The notes beneath the pieces are model-generated. The model worked only from the letters and a program-made list of their open reading frames with translations, did not search any database and was not told the origin of the DNA. This document shows, piece after piece, positions 25,431 through 35,985 of a stretch of DNA of 64,000 nucleotides. Every line of letters starts with the position of its first letter. The first letter of the stretch is position 1. Where the stretch lies: contig JAVMKO010000001.1 of NCBI GenBank assembly GCA_032164245.1, forward strand, positions 166,461,434 to 166,525,433, read 5' to 3'. A program made the translations under genes and the position numbers. The DNA comes from Sternotherus odoratus (Eukaryota > Chordata > Testudines > Kinosternidae).

Positions 25431-27494
25431 TAGATATCAGTCTTTAAGGTGAGCATGTAGCTTCAATGTATGTAATGGCACTAGACTAGCTGAAGTTTTA
25501 TTCTCTTTTTATTCTACAGCCTAACTCATCTTGCTTGCTTTTTTGACCATATCTGGCCACTGAGCAGAGGTTTTCACTGAGCTGTTTATGCCCAGTTTTT
25601 TCCCCCTGATTGGTTACAGATAATTTAGAAGCCATCAGTGTGTCTTGTGTTCTGAAAGAGTGACCTTTCCATCAGTGCCCACTGTAATTTGCAACCATGT
25701 TGTTGCATCTTCTGAACTATAGTCAGCTCCCACTTGGAGTTTCAGTTTACTATGTTGACCAACTTCTGCTCATTCAAACCAAAATAAGACCATTACAGTG
25801 CTGTAGTTTTATATTTCATGCCAAAATTAATACAAAGTTTTGAACCTTGTATTGACATTTTGGCTCTATTCACTATTTTGTTTCATACAATTTAAAAAGG
25901 AAAGCTCAGTGCAGAATATAATCCAGCTTGTTTAATTGTGCTGGTGTTTATGTTATAGAAAAATGTGAATGGAATCCTGACTAGTTAAAGAGTTCTTGAT
26001 CTGTGCCAAGAAACATATGACAGATGATACAATAAGTTGTGTCTCTGTTTCAATTAAGGAGTTGTATGGAAGAGCCCAGACTCTGGAAAGCCTCTCCACA
26101 ACAAAAGCTACAACAGCAGATTCAGGAACTAGCAGCAAAGGGTGGTAAATGGTGGCAGCTCTTCCTACCCAATCCCTGCTGGGAGCTGCTCCAGGATACT
26201 GGGCCTCAAAAGCTCCACTCCTAAGTAAGCAAGGCCAAAGGTTCTCACATCAAATTTTTGGTGGCCTCAAAGTGCGGCCAACAAGTCTCACCGATGGCCG
26301 CACTGACACCCTCCCCCTAAAATTCTTAATTAACTTTAGGAAAAACAATTACATATGCACACATACATATCCAAATAATTGTAATGCATATTTTTAGTTT
26401 TTTTACGCAAACTCAATAACAAATTCCACTTTGATTTTTCCAGGTGGACAATTAGGGGAAAAAACAGCAGTGCTTTGCTTGTAAACTGAGAAGAATTGAC
26501 TGGAAGTCATTAAGCAACAAAAGATATAGGACTCTATTATCATAATTTTGTAGACATTTTTCAGAGTAGAACTACAGTGTAAGTGTTCTTTGGGCGTGAG
26601 CCCCAAGGGAACAATACCTCAAAATATAGCTCATAATTCCACATAATTACTTTAATTTAAACTGGTTTTAGTCTCACCTACGTTTTCCCTCTATGACTTT
26701 TGATATTTTCTTAGATCTGCCCTTTTAAAAATATTTTCTGTATCTTTTTGTGTAGGGAAAGGAGGAAGAACACCCAGTGACAGAGGTGCAGTAGAATGTT
26801 CACACACTAAGTTTTCAATTATGGTGTGTGCGTGAGTGAGTGCCCTCTCATCCCCATCTACTCCCAAAGAAGTTAGCAAATTCACAAATCTCTTTGACAT
26901 CTACACACTTCCAGACCTGAAACACTGATATTAAAGTCTGCTTAGGGACAATTATTGTTCAGTGCCCATATCTAACTGGTTGAGCAGCAGACCTTTGATC
27001 TTGATAATTAGAAACTAAATGAAAAGAATCTTTCCTTCAAAGGCTCTTTAATAAAACTGTCTGTGGGTTCCCAAGACAATCATTTCCTTTGAAACTCATT
27101 AATTTAAAACTATCTTGATTATGCTTTACAAATATCTTGAATCCTTAAAAATTATCCTTCCAGTTAAGGTGGTGTTGTCTATACAAGGCAACTTTTCCCT
27201 GCCCAAGATTCTTAGAGCCTATTTGGAGTTGCAGGTTTATGTTCTAAATCTTTCCCTAATATCCGCAGCAAGATTAATTACTCCTTGGAGTTAATTGCTG
27301 ATTCACACTGGAAAATAACCATTACATTTTAAATCTCTCCATGTTACTGTGTTCTGTCATAGACTTATTCTATATACCTGGCTGTAGTCAGTGTTGTGTC
27401 ATGTAGTCCTACAGGCTACCCATAGCTAGGGATACCCCAGGTTTTCTCTATTCACTCCTTCTATCAGCCAGTGCCTCAGAAGAATAAAAACCCT

Positions 27495-27935
27495 TTTGCA
27501 GGGCCAGTGTAAGGCTATTTCGTGCCCTGGGTGAAACTTCCCACCTTGCGCACCCCCCCCCCATGCCGGGAGCCCTGCAGCACCACCCCACCCTCCTGCC
27601 CCCCCTGCCCGGAGAGCCCTGCGGCAGCTCCTCGCCCCAGTTCACCTACGCTCCGCCTCTTCCCCTGAGCACGCTGCCACACTCCACTTCTCCTGCCTCC
27701 CAGGCGTGCGGTGCCAATCAGCAGTTTGGCGCAGCAAGCCTGGGAGGGAGAGAAGCAGAGTAGGGGCGATATGCTCAGGGGAGAAGGCGGAGCGGAGGTG
27801 AGCTGGGGCAGGGAGCAGTTCCCCAGCACACACACCCCTGTTATTTGCTGCGGGCAGCCCTCCCCACGCCCCCTGTCCCAGCTCACTTCTGCTCCACCGC
27901 CTCCCCTGAGCGCGCTTTTTGGTGCCCCAACCACT

Positions 27936-27966
<31 letters not shown>

Positions 27967-27970
27967 ATTC
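27495..27970. repeat. GC-rich repeat with internal inverted copies
   Basis: Starts gcagggccagtgtaaggct and ends cggctgcctagtttgcc. A segment at about 27634-27671 recurs inverted at 27773-27809 and again in direct orientation at about 27865-27912, allowing strong fold-back. Likely a non-autonomous DNA element; limits uncertain. Confidence 0.5.
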
Positions 27971-28809
27971 TTAACTTGAGAGAAGTGAGACTCCCTTGTA
28001 AACAGTGCAAGGAATCTGCCTCCATTTATTGCTGTGTTGATTCTTTTTAGACATTACCCTACGTTCTGCTCCAGCATCTCACTGAACATTCATATATCAT
28101 AGTGACATCATGCAGAGGTTTTTTTTTTAAAAAAATATTTTTATACTTGATGTTGTAAATGTAATGGATTTGAATTTCAAATCCAATATGCAAAACCTGG
28201 AAAGATGTCAGATGTTTGTGAGCCTTCTTGGATTGTTCTCAACAACACTGGCCAAAGAAATCCTTCTTAAGGCTAGACTGGAAATATTTTCCAAAGATGC
28301 CATATGAAATTCCATTTGGATTAGCATTTTCCAGTTCAGTTAATCTAAGGGGAAGCTCATTTCAGTGCCTTATAAAGGTTGATTCTGCAGGAATGGTTCT
28401 TTAATGCAGTTATGTTAAACTGGCACCTTCATACGCAAGAGCTCCACACCCACAAGTGAATTTAGTTACAACCATTAACTTTGCTGACTCAAGCAATTTT
28501 GTAAATTGTTTGTTAGCACTGCAGAGTTAATATAGTTCTGGGAGAGGGAAGTGGGTTATATTATGCCGCACCTATCATCATCAAAACTTCTAACTGAAGT
28601 CTCGTTGCTCAATCTTTAATAGTTAGTTATGCATAATCCTGAAAGAACACACCATAATTATTCACAAGGTGGGTGGACTTTGTAGGTGTGGCAGTGAACA
28701 ATGAAGGACAATAAATGCAAAACATTTACAATGCCATTTGCAGTCACTTTCAGAGTAGAACTGCCTTTTAAAAGCTTCCCATGCTATGCAGAGGAAAACA
28801 GAGCACACA

Positions 28810-29100
28810 AGGAATATGTCTACGCTGTCATTAAAAAATCCATGGAACTAAGTTTCAGGCCAGCTGAATTGGGCTCACAGGACTATAAAATTGCAGTGCA
28901 GATATTTGGGGTTGGACAGGAGCCCACATTTAGAAGCCTTCTTTTGTCATGTGGTCTTGGAGTCCAGGCTCCAGCTTGAGCCTGACTGTCTGCACTGCAA
29001 TTGTATAGCACCCCAGCTCAAGTCCTGCGAGCTCAAGTCAGCTAACCCATGCCAGCTGCGCCCATGCCAGGGGTCTTTTACTATAATTTAGATGTACCCA
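28810..29100. mobile_element. Older Harbinger-like miniature element
   Basis: Diverged copy of the same class as 40299-40576: tatgtctacgctgtcatt at the left, then internal complementary halves (ttgcagtgcagatatttggg against gtctgcactgcaattg). Edges are approximate and the right terminus is decayed. Confidence 0.55.
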
Positions 29101-29711
29101 TAGGCTGTTTCCTCTGTGGAATGGAAATGGCAACTTTCAGATAATGACTGCTTTGGCTGGCTGATGTTCCTTAGTCAGAAAGGTTTGTTTTGTTTTGCTT
29201 TTCACTTCTGAAGTTCATTCTATATCTTCAAAAGCAAAGAATATGTTGGAAATGGAAACACAGGCTTATTATTTGGCTCTGAATGACTTCAGGCTTGCAG
29301 TAGCCTAGTTCATGGGGCATGCATGTTGACTTTCTCATTGCTATAGAATAAGGTCTCATCCAAAACGTCAGATGCTTATCATATTTGCATATATATATAT
29401 ATTACAAATTCAATCCTTAGCATCTGTTTACAGCTTAGATGTATCTTTCCCCCCCCAACTGTTCTGTGAAGCATTTTTATACCCCAAAGCTTGCCTAGAC
29501 TACAAGGCTAGTGCACTTGGTGTATGGTGTGTTTTTTTTTAAAAAAAACAACCCTGCATAAAATATATCTGTACTGTTTTTGTTATATACACTAATGAAT
29601 GTGACATCTGCTAGATACATAATCTAGATACAGTTGCAAAGTATTTCAAGACTGCTTATTTTTCTTTCAACTCTTCTCTGATCACTTATGTACCCCCCTT
29701 CTACAAACAAG

Positions 29712-29788
29712 GAGGAAGAAGAAGAAGAGGAGGAAGAGGAAGAATCTTAGTACTTTTTTATGGCATTTTTCTTCAAAAGGTTTTTCAG
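29712..29788 (+). CDS. SH3BGR: SH3BGR last coding exon (poly-Glu terminus and stop)
   Basis: After the acceptor cccttctacaaacaag the reading frame is eleven consecutive Glu codons (GAG/GAA mix), Ser, then TAG at 29748-29750. The SH3BGR family ends in just such a Glu-rich tail. Assembled with the upstream exons this gives 160 residues in the window, about 175 with the missing first exon, close to the 176-residue form I recall for human. The exon continues 38 nt past the stop to a good donor (TTTTCAG|gtaatt, GT at 29789), so the 3'UTR is interrupted by an intron. The mixed codons suggest selection on the Glu tract and not pure GAA microsatellite expansion. Confidence 0.85.
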
Positions 29789-31620
29789 GTAATTATGAAG
29801 TCAGCTTGCTTTAGTTTTTAAACAAGCGTAAGGAAACATCATATACTTGAAAATCCGGTTTCTGCCTGACAGCATTTTGCATATAGCCAATTTATTATTC
29901 TCACCCCCATGTATCTGTTGTTTGTGAGTCTTTTAGACACCAAAGGTCAGACAAATATATATATTTAAACAGGGAGAGTGACTTGTAGAATCAAAAGAAC
30001 ACCAGGAAGCCTCAAAGTCAGGTGTAGTGTGTGAAACTACTTTTTAACCTCTTTTTGACTAGATTTTAAGGGACATTTTAAGGGATTTTATTTTTGCAAT
30101 AGGAGGAAGGTAGGAATCCAAGCACCACCCCTTACACTTAACCCCTCTCCTTATCTCTAAAGAAAATATAGAAAGGGTGTTGGGGGTTTCCAAACTCAGT
30201 ATTTCAGGGACCAACACTTAACCCCTTCTTATGGCCTCAACCATGTATAGATGTCATCAGAGGGGGCCTGTCTCCTAACTAGAAAGCCCAGATGTTCAAT
30301 TTCACCGAGGACTGCCATTATTACTGCTCTTATTTGGCTGGTAACAAGCAGAAGACAGAGAGAATCACACCCTCTCTTTTGGCCAAGTGGATGTATTTAA
30401 AGTGTACTTTTATTGCTAGTCCCTAACACCATGCATTATTTTTTTATATACCTAAAGCTGTATACTGTGCTCTGGAGAATTTTTTTTTATTTGATTCATC
30501 CCATATTTTTTTTGCCCACATTGATATTTTTCCAATGGACCAAAATCATAGTAATCTGATAAACTTGTGTCACCTACTATAACTAAAGAGTTGTTTTACA
30601 GTAACTGCATACAAGGGTGCTATTCAGCAGTACTTTGAACTTTCTTTCCTTCCTGCACATCTGGGATATTTACAAGGTTTGTAAAAATGATAATCAGTGC
30701 TATTCAAAGCACTTTTTATATTAAAAAGTAAAATTGTCCATGATAATAACAATGATGATAATATATAATAAATAATTAATTAATACAGTCACATTTTAAA
30801 GTCTGGAAATATAACGGTTAAGATTCTCTGTAATAATCCTCCTAGCACATATGAAGCTCAATTTTTCCCTCAGAAATAGTTACGCATCTCCTACAGGGGC
30901 TGTAGATGCATATGTAACTCCAGGACTGAGCTCATTCTGCATTAAGATATAGACACAGCAGTATAAACTATTAAATTATCATACTCAGTGTGTCTGATTA
31001 TGCATGAGTTCTCTCCATTCTTCATCACTGCAACTCCATTGACTTTAAAGGGTTACTCCTGACTTACACCTGCTAAGTAAGAGGAGACAGGGCTTCTCAC
31101 TGCTTCCATGACCGAATGTCTGAGTGTTTAATATTGTTAATTTAGTGTTACATGAAAGTATGTTTTTGTATTTAATTCCCCAGGTTTTCTTTGTTTTTCC
31201 TTCTTCTTAAAGAAGAAATGGTTGTTAAAGGCCAGATCAGCTCCCAACTGGCAAAACACTTGTTTAGGGAATGGAAAACTCAGTGTTTCTAGCAGATTGT
31301 CCCCCAATGGGACAGGTTCTCTCCTTCTTTGCAGTATAGGCAGAAGCTGATCCAAAGTCCCTTGACGTTCATGAAATTCCCAGTGACTTCAGTATCTGGG
31401 CTTCCACCCACAGAACTCAGCAGATCCATGGCTGCCAGGGTGGAGACCCAGTGTGAGGGATGAGGGGCCAGCCTTCCCACCTTTCACTGTACTCCCCCAT
31501 CCAGCACTGGGTTCCTTTACTGCTTGGGGATTAATGTGTCCTAATGTTGTACTGTGCTTTGTATGTGAAGTTCTATGACAGTGCTCATTTTATTTATTTA
31601 TTTGCTTTTTTCCTCTTCAG
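29789..31620 (+). other. SH3BGR: SH3BGR intron within the 3'UTR
   Basis: Bounded by CAG|gtaatt and the acceptor cttttttcctcttcag. AT-rich, no recognised element or gene inside. Confidence 0.65.
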
Positions 31621-31751
31621 GAAGCACGAGTCCGTGCAGCACCAGAGAAAATAAAACCACTTCTTCCCTCCCAAACAATTCACCATTGCCTTTCGCACCA
31701 ACACATGTATAGACATCTATATATCCCCAAAACACAAGACACCACTCTGCC

Positions 31752-31775
31752 CTATATTATATATATATATATATT
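31752..31775. repeat. (TA)n microsatellite
   Basis: About 24 bp of alternating T and A within the SH3BGR 3'UTR exon. Confidence 0.8.
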
Positions 31776-31861
31776 TGGTATTCTGGTCTTTTGTTAAAGT
31801 GGGTCACCTTAATTCTGTCTGACAAGATCTCAGACTTAGCATTATATATTCTAACAGTACT

Positions 31862-31975
31862 GTCTATGTCTAATTTTAGATTGTAAGCTCCTTGGGGCAG
31901 GGACTGTGTCTTCCTCCATGTTTGTACTCTGCCAAGCACACTATCGGCACTCAGTAAATAATCACCGTTGTGCAT
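31862..31975 (+). repeat. L2/MIR-type relic inside the SH3BGR 3'UTR
   Basis: ttttagattgtaagctcctt, ggcagggactgtgtcttcct and ctcagtaaataatc match the 3' block of old L2/MIR-type repeats and the copy at 15225. Confidence 0.6.
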
Positions 31976-32106
31976 CGAAACTGTATTAGGAGGTCAAGAA
32001 TGTCAGCACTGAAAACTCCAAAGAAGATCCCTGTGTACAAGCTTTGTGTCGCTTATTTCTGAACTGGCCTTTAAAATGAATGTGATTTCCATTGTACAGT
32101 AGTTTA

Positions 32107-32112
32107 AATAAA
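32107..32112 (+). terminator. SH3BGR: Polyadenylation signal AATAAA for SH3BGR
   Basis: Canonical hexamer in the terminal exon, followed within 20-30 nt by a T/G-rich stretch. No better hexamer lies between the acceptor at 31620 and this site. Confidence 0.65.
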
Positions 32113-32304
32113 CACATCTTAGGTCAGGCCTTCTGTTTGTCCACAGAGGTATTAATTTAACCATAGTACATGTCACAGTTACAGGCCAACTGCACCATAG
32201 ATCGCTTTTAGTCCCTCTTATGTGACAGACCTAGCTTCCTGAATTTCACCCTGGCTGGAAACCTGCAGTGTGGGCTACACCCACCTATATTAATGCAGCA
32301 GGCC

Positions 32305-33129
32305 TGTAGCGGGGTGACCACCCATCCCCTACAGAAAGGGGCTTGGAATAGCCCAGGAGGGGGTTAAGGCCGGGAGCTAGGAGGCTTCCAGGCCTGATTG
32401 GGGAGTAGGCTCAGATGGGTGTCCACGCCCCAAACACACTCACAGGCCCGTGTATAAAGGCTGTGAGGCTGGGAGAAAAGGAGGGAGTCTCCTCTGTCTC
32501 TAGAGGAAGACAGGCCTGGTGCTGGAGCAGATACCTAGAGGGGTGCAGGGCTGGGGCAAGGCAGTAGGAGCTGGGGAGGCTCTAGTCTGACAGTCCCAGG
32601 CTGCAGGACCTGGCAGAAGGCCTGACCCAGGGGGGATGCTTGAGCAGGTACCTAGATTGGTGCAGGGCTGGGGCAAGGCAGTGGGAGCTGGAGAGGCTCT
32701 AGCCTGAGAACTGCAGGGCCTGGCAGAAGGCCCGACCCAGGGGTACTGGGGTTACAGGGGGCAGCCCATGCCTAACGATAGAGGCAGCAGGCCACCCCCC
32801 CCCCCCTTGCCGGTGATGAGAGGCCATGATACTGCAGTCTGCCACAGTGAGCGGGGGCAAGTGGTGACTGGCAGTGGCACATTCTGAGGCAAGGTGGGGA
32901 TAGGGGGTGAAGGGTTCCCCAGGGAGGGGAGACCCTTGGACCTAAAGGGATACTAAAGGGACCTAAAGGGGTGCAGCACCTGTAGTTAGAGGGCACTGGG
33001 GTCTGGGAGGGACACGGGGCCAGAACAGGAGCAGGGCACCGGCCTGCGGAGGGCGCTCTGGACGCTGAGAGCTAATTCCCTGATTGACCAGCGGGAGGTG
33101 CCGCAGGGGTGAGTGAGTGCCCCGTGACA
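32305..33129 (+). mobile_element. Solo LTR, family A, copy 1 (825 bp, internal duplication)
   Basis: Starts TGTAGCGGGGTGACC, ends CCCCGTGACA, flanked by a perfect 5-bp duplication AGGCC (32300-32304, 33130-33134). A TATA-like element (gtgtataaagg) lies about 150 bp in. A segment of about 117 bp containing tacctag...gggctggggcaaggcagt is present twice (from 32532 and from 32649), which accounts for the length excess over copy 2. No internal retroelement genes flank it, so it is a solo LTR just downstream of SH3BGR. Confidence 0.85.
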
Positions 33130-34649
33130 AGGCCCAACTGCCTTTAGCACCTGTCATCCCTTTCACGATGGGGACTTGAGACCAGAGAGTTGATTAAAAT
33201 GACTCAAACAGTCTCTTCAGACCAAAGCACTATTTATCCTTTCCGCCAAAGGTACAAAACATGTAGAGCAAAGGGTAAAACCACTAAAAACACTATATGG
33301 CTGGGCCTGGTACATGGATCCTTGCCAGCTTTTGTTAATGCCCCTCAGACCAGCTAACCCCCCATCTCTGGCTGGGAGAGAGAGACTGTCCTGGTGATAT
33401 CAGCCCTTCCCTGCCTGGATGTTGCCTTGCCAGATTGTCAGCAGGGATGGGGTGGAGGAGTCACATTTCATAGCTATAAATCAGGGTACATTGCGTGTAC
33501 ATTGTACACGTGTATTGTGTTTGTGAGGAAGCTCCTTATCTAGGCCTTGTTTTGTCTTTCCTGCTTGATTTCATAACTCCTCTTGTTCTAGCTCCATAGC
33601 AAATAACCCCTCATTAACAACCACACCAAATCATGCACCATAATCATGAAAAAATGCACAGCACAATAAATTATAGCCTCATTTGGGTTAAATTGCCACC
33701 ATGATTGTATTTGTAGACTACCAGGTGTTTTTTTTTCTCTTGAAAGTACATTACCTCAGGAAGGCGCCTCACCAGCAATCCCCTCTTTCCTCTCCCTCAC
33801 CACCATCTTTAATATTCAGTATTGAATTGTCTTGCCATGATTTTCTTGTTCCTTAAGGTAGAAGATTTCCAAAAATAAAAAGGCTAGCTTGGTGCTCATT
33901 TCCCTCTGAAAATCAGTAGGATTGGGTGCTCAACTGCCTCTCCCCCTACCACATTTCCAAACAAGGAATACAATGTATTTATGGGTACAAGGCAAAAATC
34001 CTCTGTCCCATTCTCTTGGGATCCTGACTGTGCATTTATGGTAGCAGATGTCTCTTGAGTGCACCGGCTGGAGCACTTTAGGCAGTAGTGACTCTACACT
34101 TGAACCTGAAGGGAGACTACTGTCTGCAGCCTGGTCTAATAAAAGCACTCAAGTTATTTTTAAGTCAATTGATTCCTTTTTCAATTTTTTTTAATCCTCT
34201 TCCTCATCATGAAGGAGTGATTAAACCAGCATGGATGAAATTCAACTCTCTGCAGAGAACCAGCACAAAATCCATACACCAGTAAAGCCCTAAGAGCTTA
34301 AGTGGCGCATTAAGCCTTATACTATATATGCTGTTTAAGTTTGTTAGCATATGCATTGTGCTGTTAAATCCATATAAAGAATGAGTGCCTTCCCTAGGTA
34401 TCTTCTGCTCCTTTAAGGAGCAAAGTGCAGCCCCCTCCCCTTGGAGGAGGGGTCTAGCCCCAAGTCTTTCCAGTACCTCCTAAAATCTCTTGCTGGTACT
34501 GGATACTGGAGAGTACCACCCTATTTGCACTAGTGATTCTATCTGAAGCAGTATGTTTGGTTTGAAGTGTGTCAGAGACTCCTCTTGGGATAACAAGCCT
34601 GGTATATATCCATTTCTTTGTTAAATTGATGAACTCATATAAGCTTGCA
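33130..34649. other. Intergenic, no gene seen
   Basis: Unremarkable AT-rich sequence. The part at about 34400-34650 may be the end of an LTR belonging to the gag-like fragment that follows. Confidence 0.5.
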
Positions 34650-35345
34650 GTGTTCAGTGGGCACAACTGGACACTGGAAGACGGAGGTTCCTAGGGTTGT
34701 GTCTGCGACCGGAGATATTGGCTAGTGTCATTCGCTTGCACAATCCAAAGAGCAGCTTACAGGCCAGAGGCTCTGCGTGAACAGCCCAGGAGTGGGAGTT
34801 TTTACAGTAGAGCAGGGTAAGGGTGGCTCCCAGAGTTGAGATCACCAGCCCAAATAACACCAGAGGGGAATGTCATACACCGGGTGTATGTACGGCTTGT
34901 TGCTCCAAGTGAAGGTTACACTTTAAGCACCAATATTTGTCTCCTAAGTGCAGTGGCTAAGAACAGTCTGGGGGAGGTCACAGTTTATTTTCCATTTGTT
35001 TATTTTGGGAGAGGGAAATAAGCACAAGAAAGCAGAAAAAATAACTACCAGCGAGGCAGCTACAAAACTAGAGCTGGCCAGACTGGAAGCGGAAGGGAGC
35101 GCAAAGGACCGAAAGTTTCAAATGTGGCAGGCAGAAATGAGGCTCAAAGAAGCAGCTGTGGCCAGGGAAACTATGGAGGCAGAGGCAGCTAGGGAAGCAG
35201 CCAGAGAGGAGACTGCTCACAGAAGGGCCATCGAAGAAAAAGAGGGAAAGCAGGAAGAAAGAGAGTGAAAACACCAACTGGACCTGCTAGAGAAGCAGAA
35301 CTAGAACCCCCTGAACCCAACAACTCCCATCATTCCAAAAATGTA
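34650..35345 (+). pseudogene. 5' fragment of an LTR retroelement with gag-like coiled-coil reading frame
   Basis: A leader-like GC-rich segment (34660-34990) is followed by a frame (about 35020-35268) rich in Glu, Ala, Arg and Lys with heptad-like spacing (KLELARLEAEGSAKDRKFQM), predicted to be coiled coil. I interpret it as the start of a turtle retroelement gag region. The frame ends at a stop at 35266-35268, and no polymerase genes follow because a hAT-like fragment starts at 35379. Nothing functional remains. An independent coiled-coil gene is a less likely alternative. Confidence 0.5.
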
Positions 35346-35378
35346 GTCAATGGAATGCCTATTGAAGATGCTTTAGAC

Positions 35379-35512
35379 CAGCGGGTCTCAACTCCTTTTT
35401 TCCTGAGCAGCACGGCAGCGCGACCCCTTGTATGTCCGCCGAAAAGCCGCCGAATGAATTACTTCCGCATTCCCCGGCTATTTTTGCTGCTTCCAAAGTA
35501 GCGCTCCCAAAG
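35379..35512. mobile_element. Truncated miniature hAT related to 13673-13912
   Basis: Starts CAGCGGGTCTCAACTCC and shares tatgtccgc and cttccgc blocks with the element at 13673. The right end is missing. Confidence 0.5.
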
Positions 35513-35831
35513 TAAGGCTGATGTAAAGCAATGTCTATGGGATACAGATGTAAAGTCTGTGGATGAGATGGCTTTTTTATCTGAAGCCTTTGAACAGAGT
35601 CAGAGTATAAGCTTTGTAATGATACCTTATGAGACATTTTGCATGAAGCCTATTCCAATTACATTATATTCACACTCATTAGCATATTTTCATAAAGTAT
35701 ATGTGTGTCACAATAAATTTGCCAGATTGAACTTGATCATGTGAAGGATATGCTCACAGGCACATCTGTCCACTGTGAGTTCCAGGAGGCTGATAGGGAG
35801 AAGAAACTCTTGGACTGTTAATTTGTACCTG

Positions 35832-35985
35832 AGGTTATGTCTACAGTAGAAAGGCAAGTCAACCTGTATTAGGTCAATTTTCAGCCACACAGTAAATACT
35901 GGAGTGATATATGTCCATACTGCCTTTCTTGGGTCACTGGTGTGCATCCTTACCAGGAGTCCTTCCACCAATCTAAGAAGGGGAA
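35832..35985. mobile_element. Fragment of Harbinger-like miniature element
   Basis: Starts gaggttatgtctacagtaga, similar to the ggtatgtctacac termini of this class, then decays. No right end is identified. Confidence 0.4.

Larger units (their letters stand above)
21129..29711 (+). other. SH3BGR: SH3BGR intron between exons 5 and 6
   Basis: Intronic, 8.6 kb. Contains the CR1 fragment at 21630, the hAT at 22326-24060, MIR-like relic at 25180, GC-rich repeat at 27495 and Harbinger-like relic at 28810. Other parts (24070-25170, 25440-27490, 27975-28800, 29105-29700) show no supported gene; one possible alternative exon at 26059 is discussed as a finding. Confidence 0.75.
31621..32130 (+). other. 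SH3BGR: SH3BGR 3'UTR exon with polyadenylation signal
   Basis: A strong acceptor (tttgcttttttcctcttcag) at 31601-31620 opens a non-coding exon. It runs to the AATAAA at 32107-32112 with T/G-rich sequence shortly after (gtcaggccttctgtttgtcc). This is the expected terminal 3'UTR exon of SH3BGR, spliced to the donor at 29789. The segment near 31870-31970 resembles an L2/MIR-type relic, so part of the UTR is repeat-derived. The end near 32130 is inferred as 15-20 nt after the signal. Confidence 0.7.
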
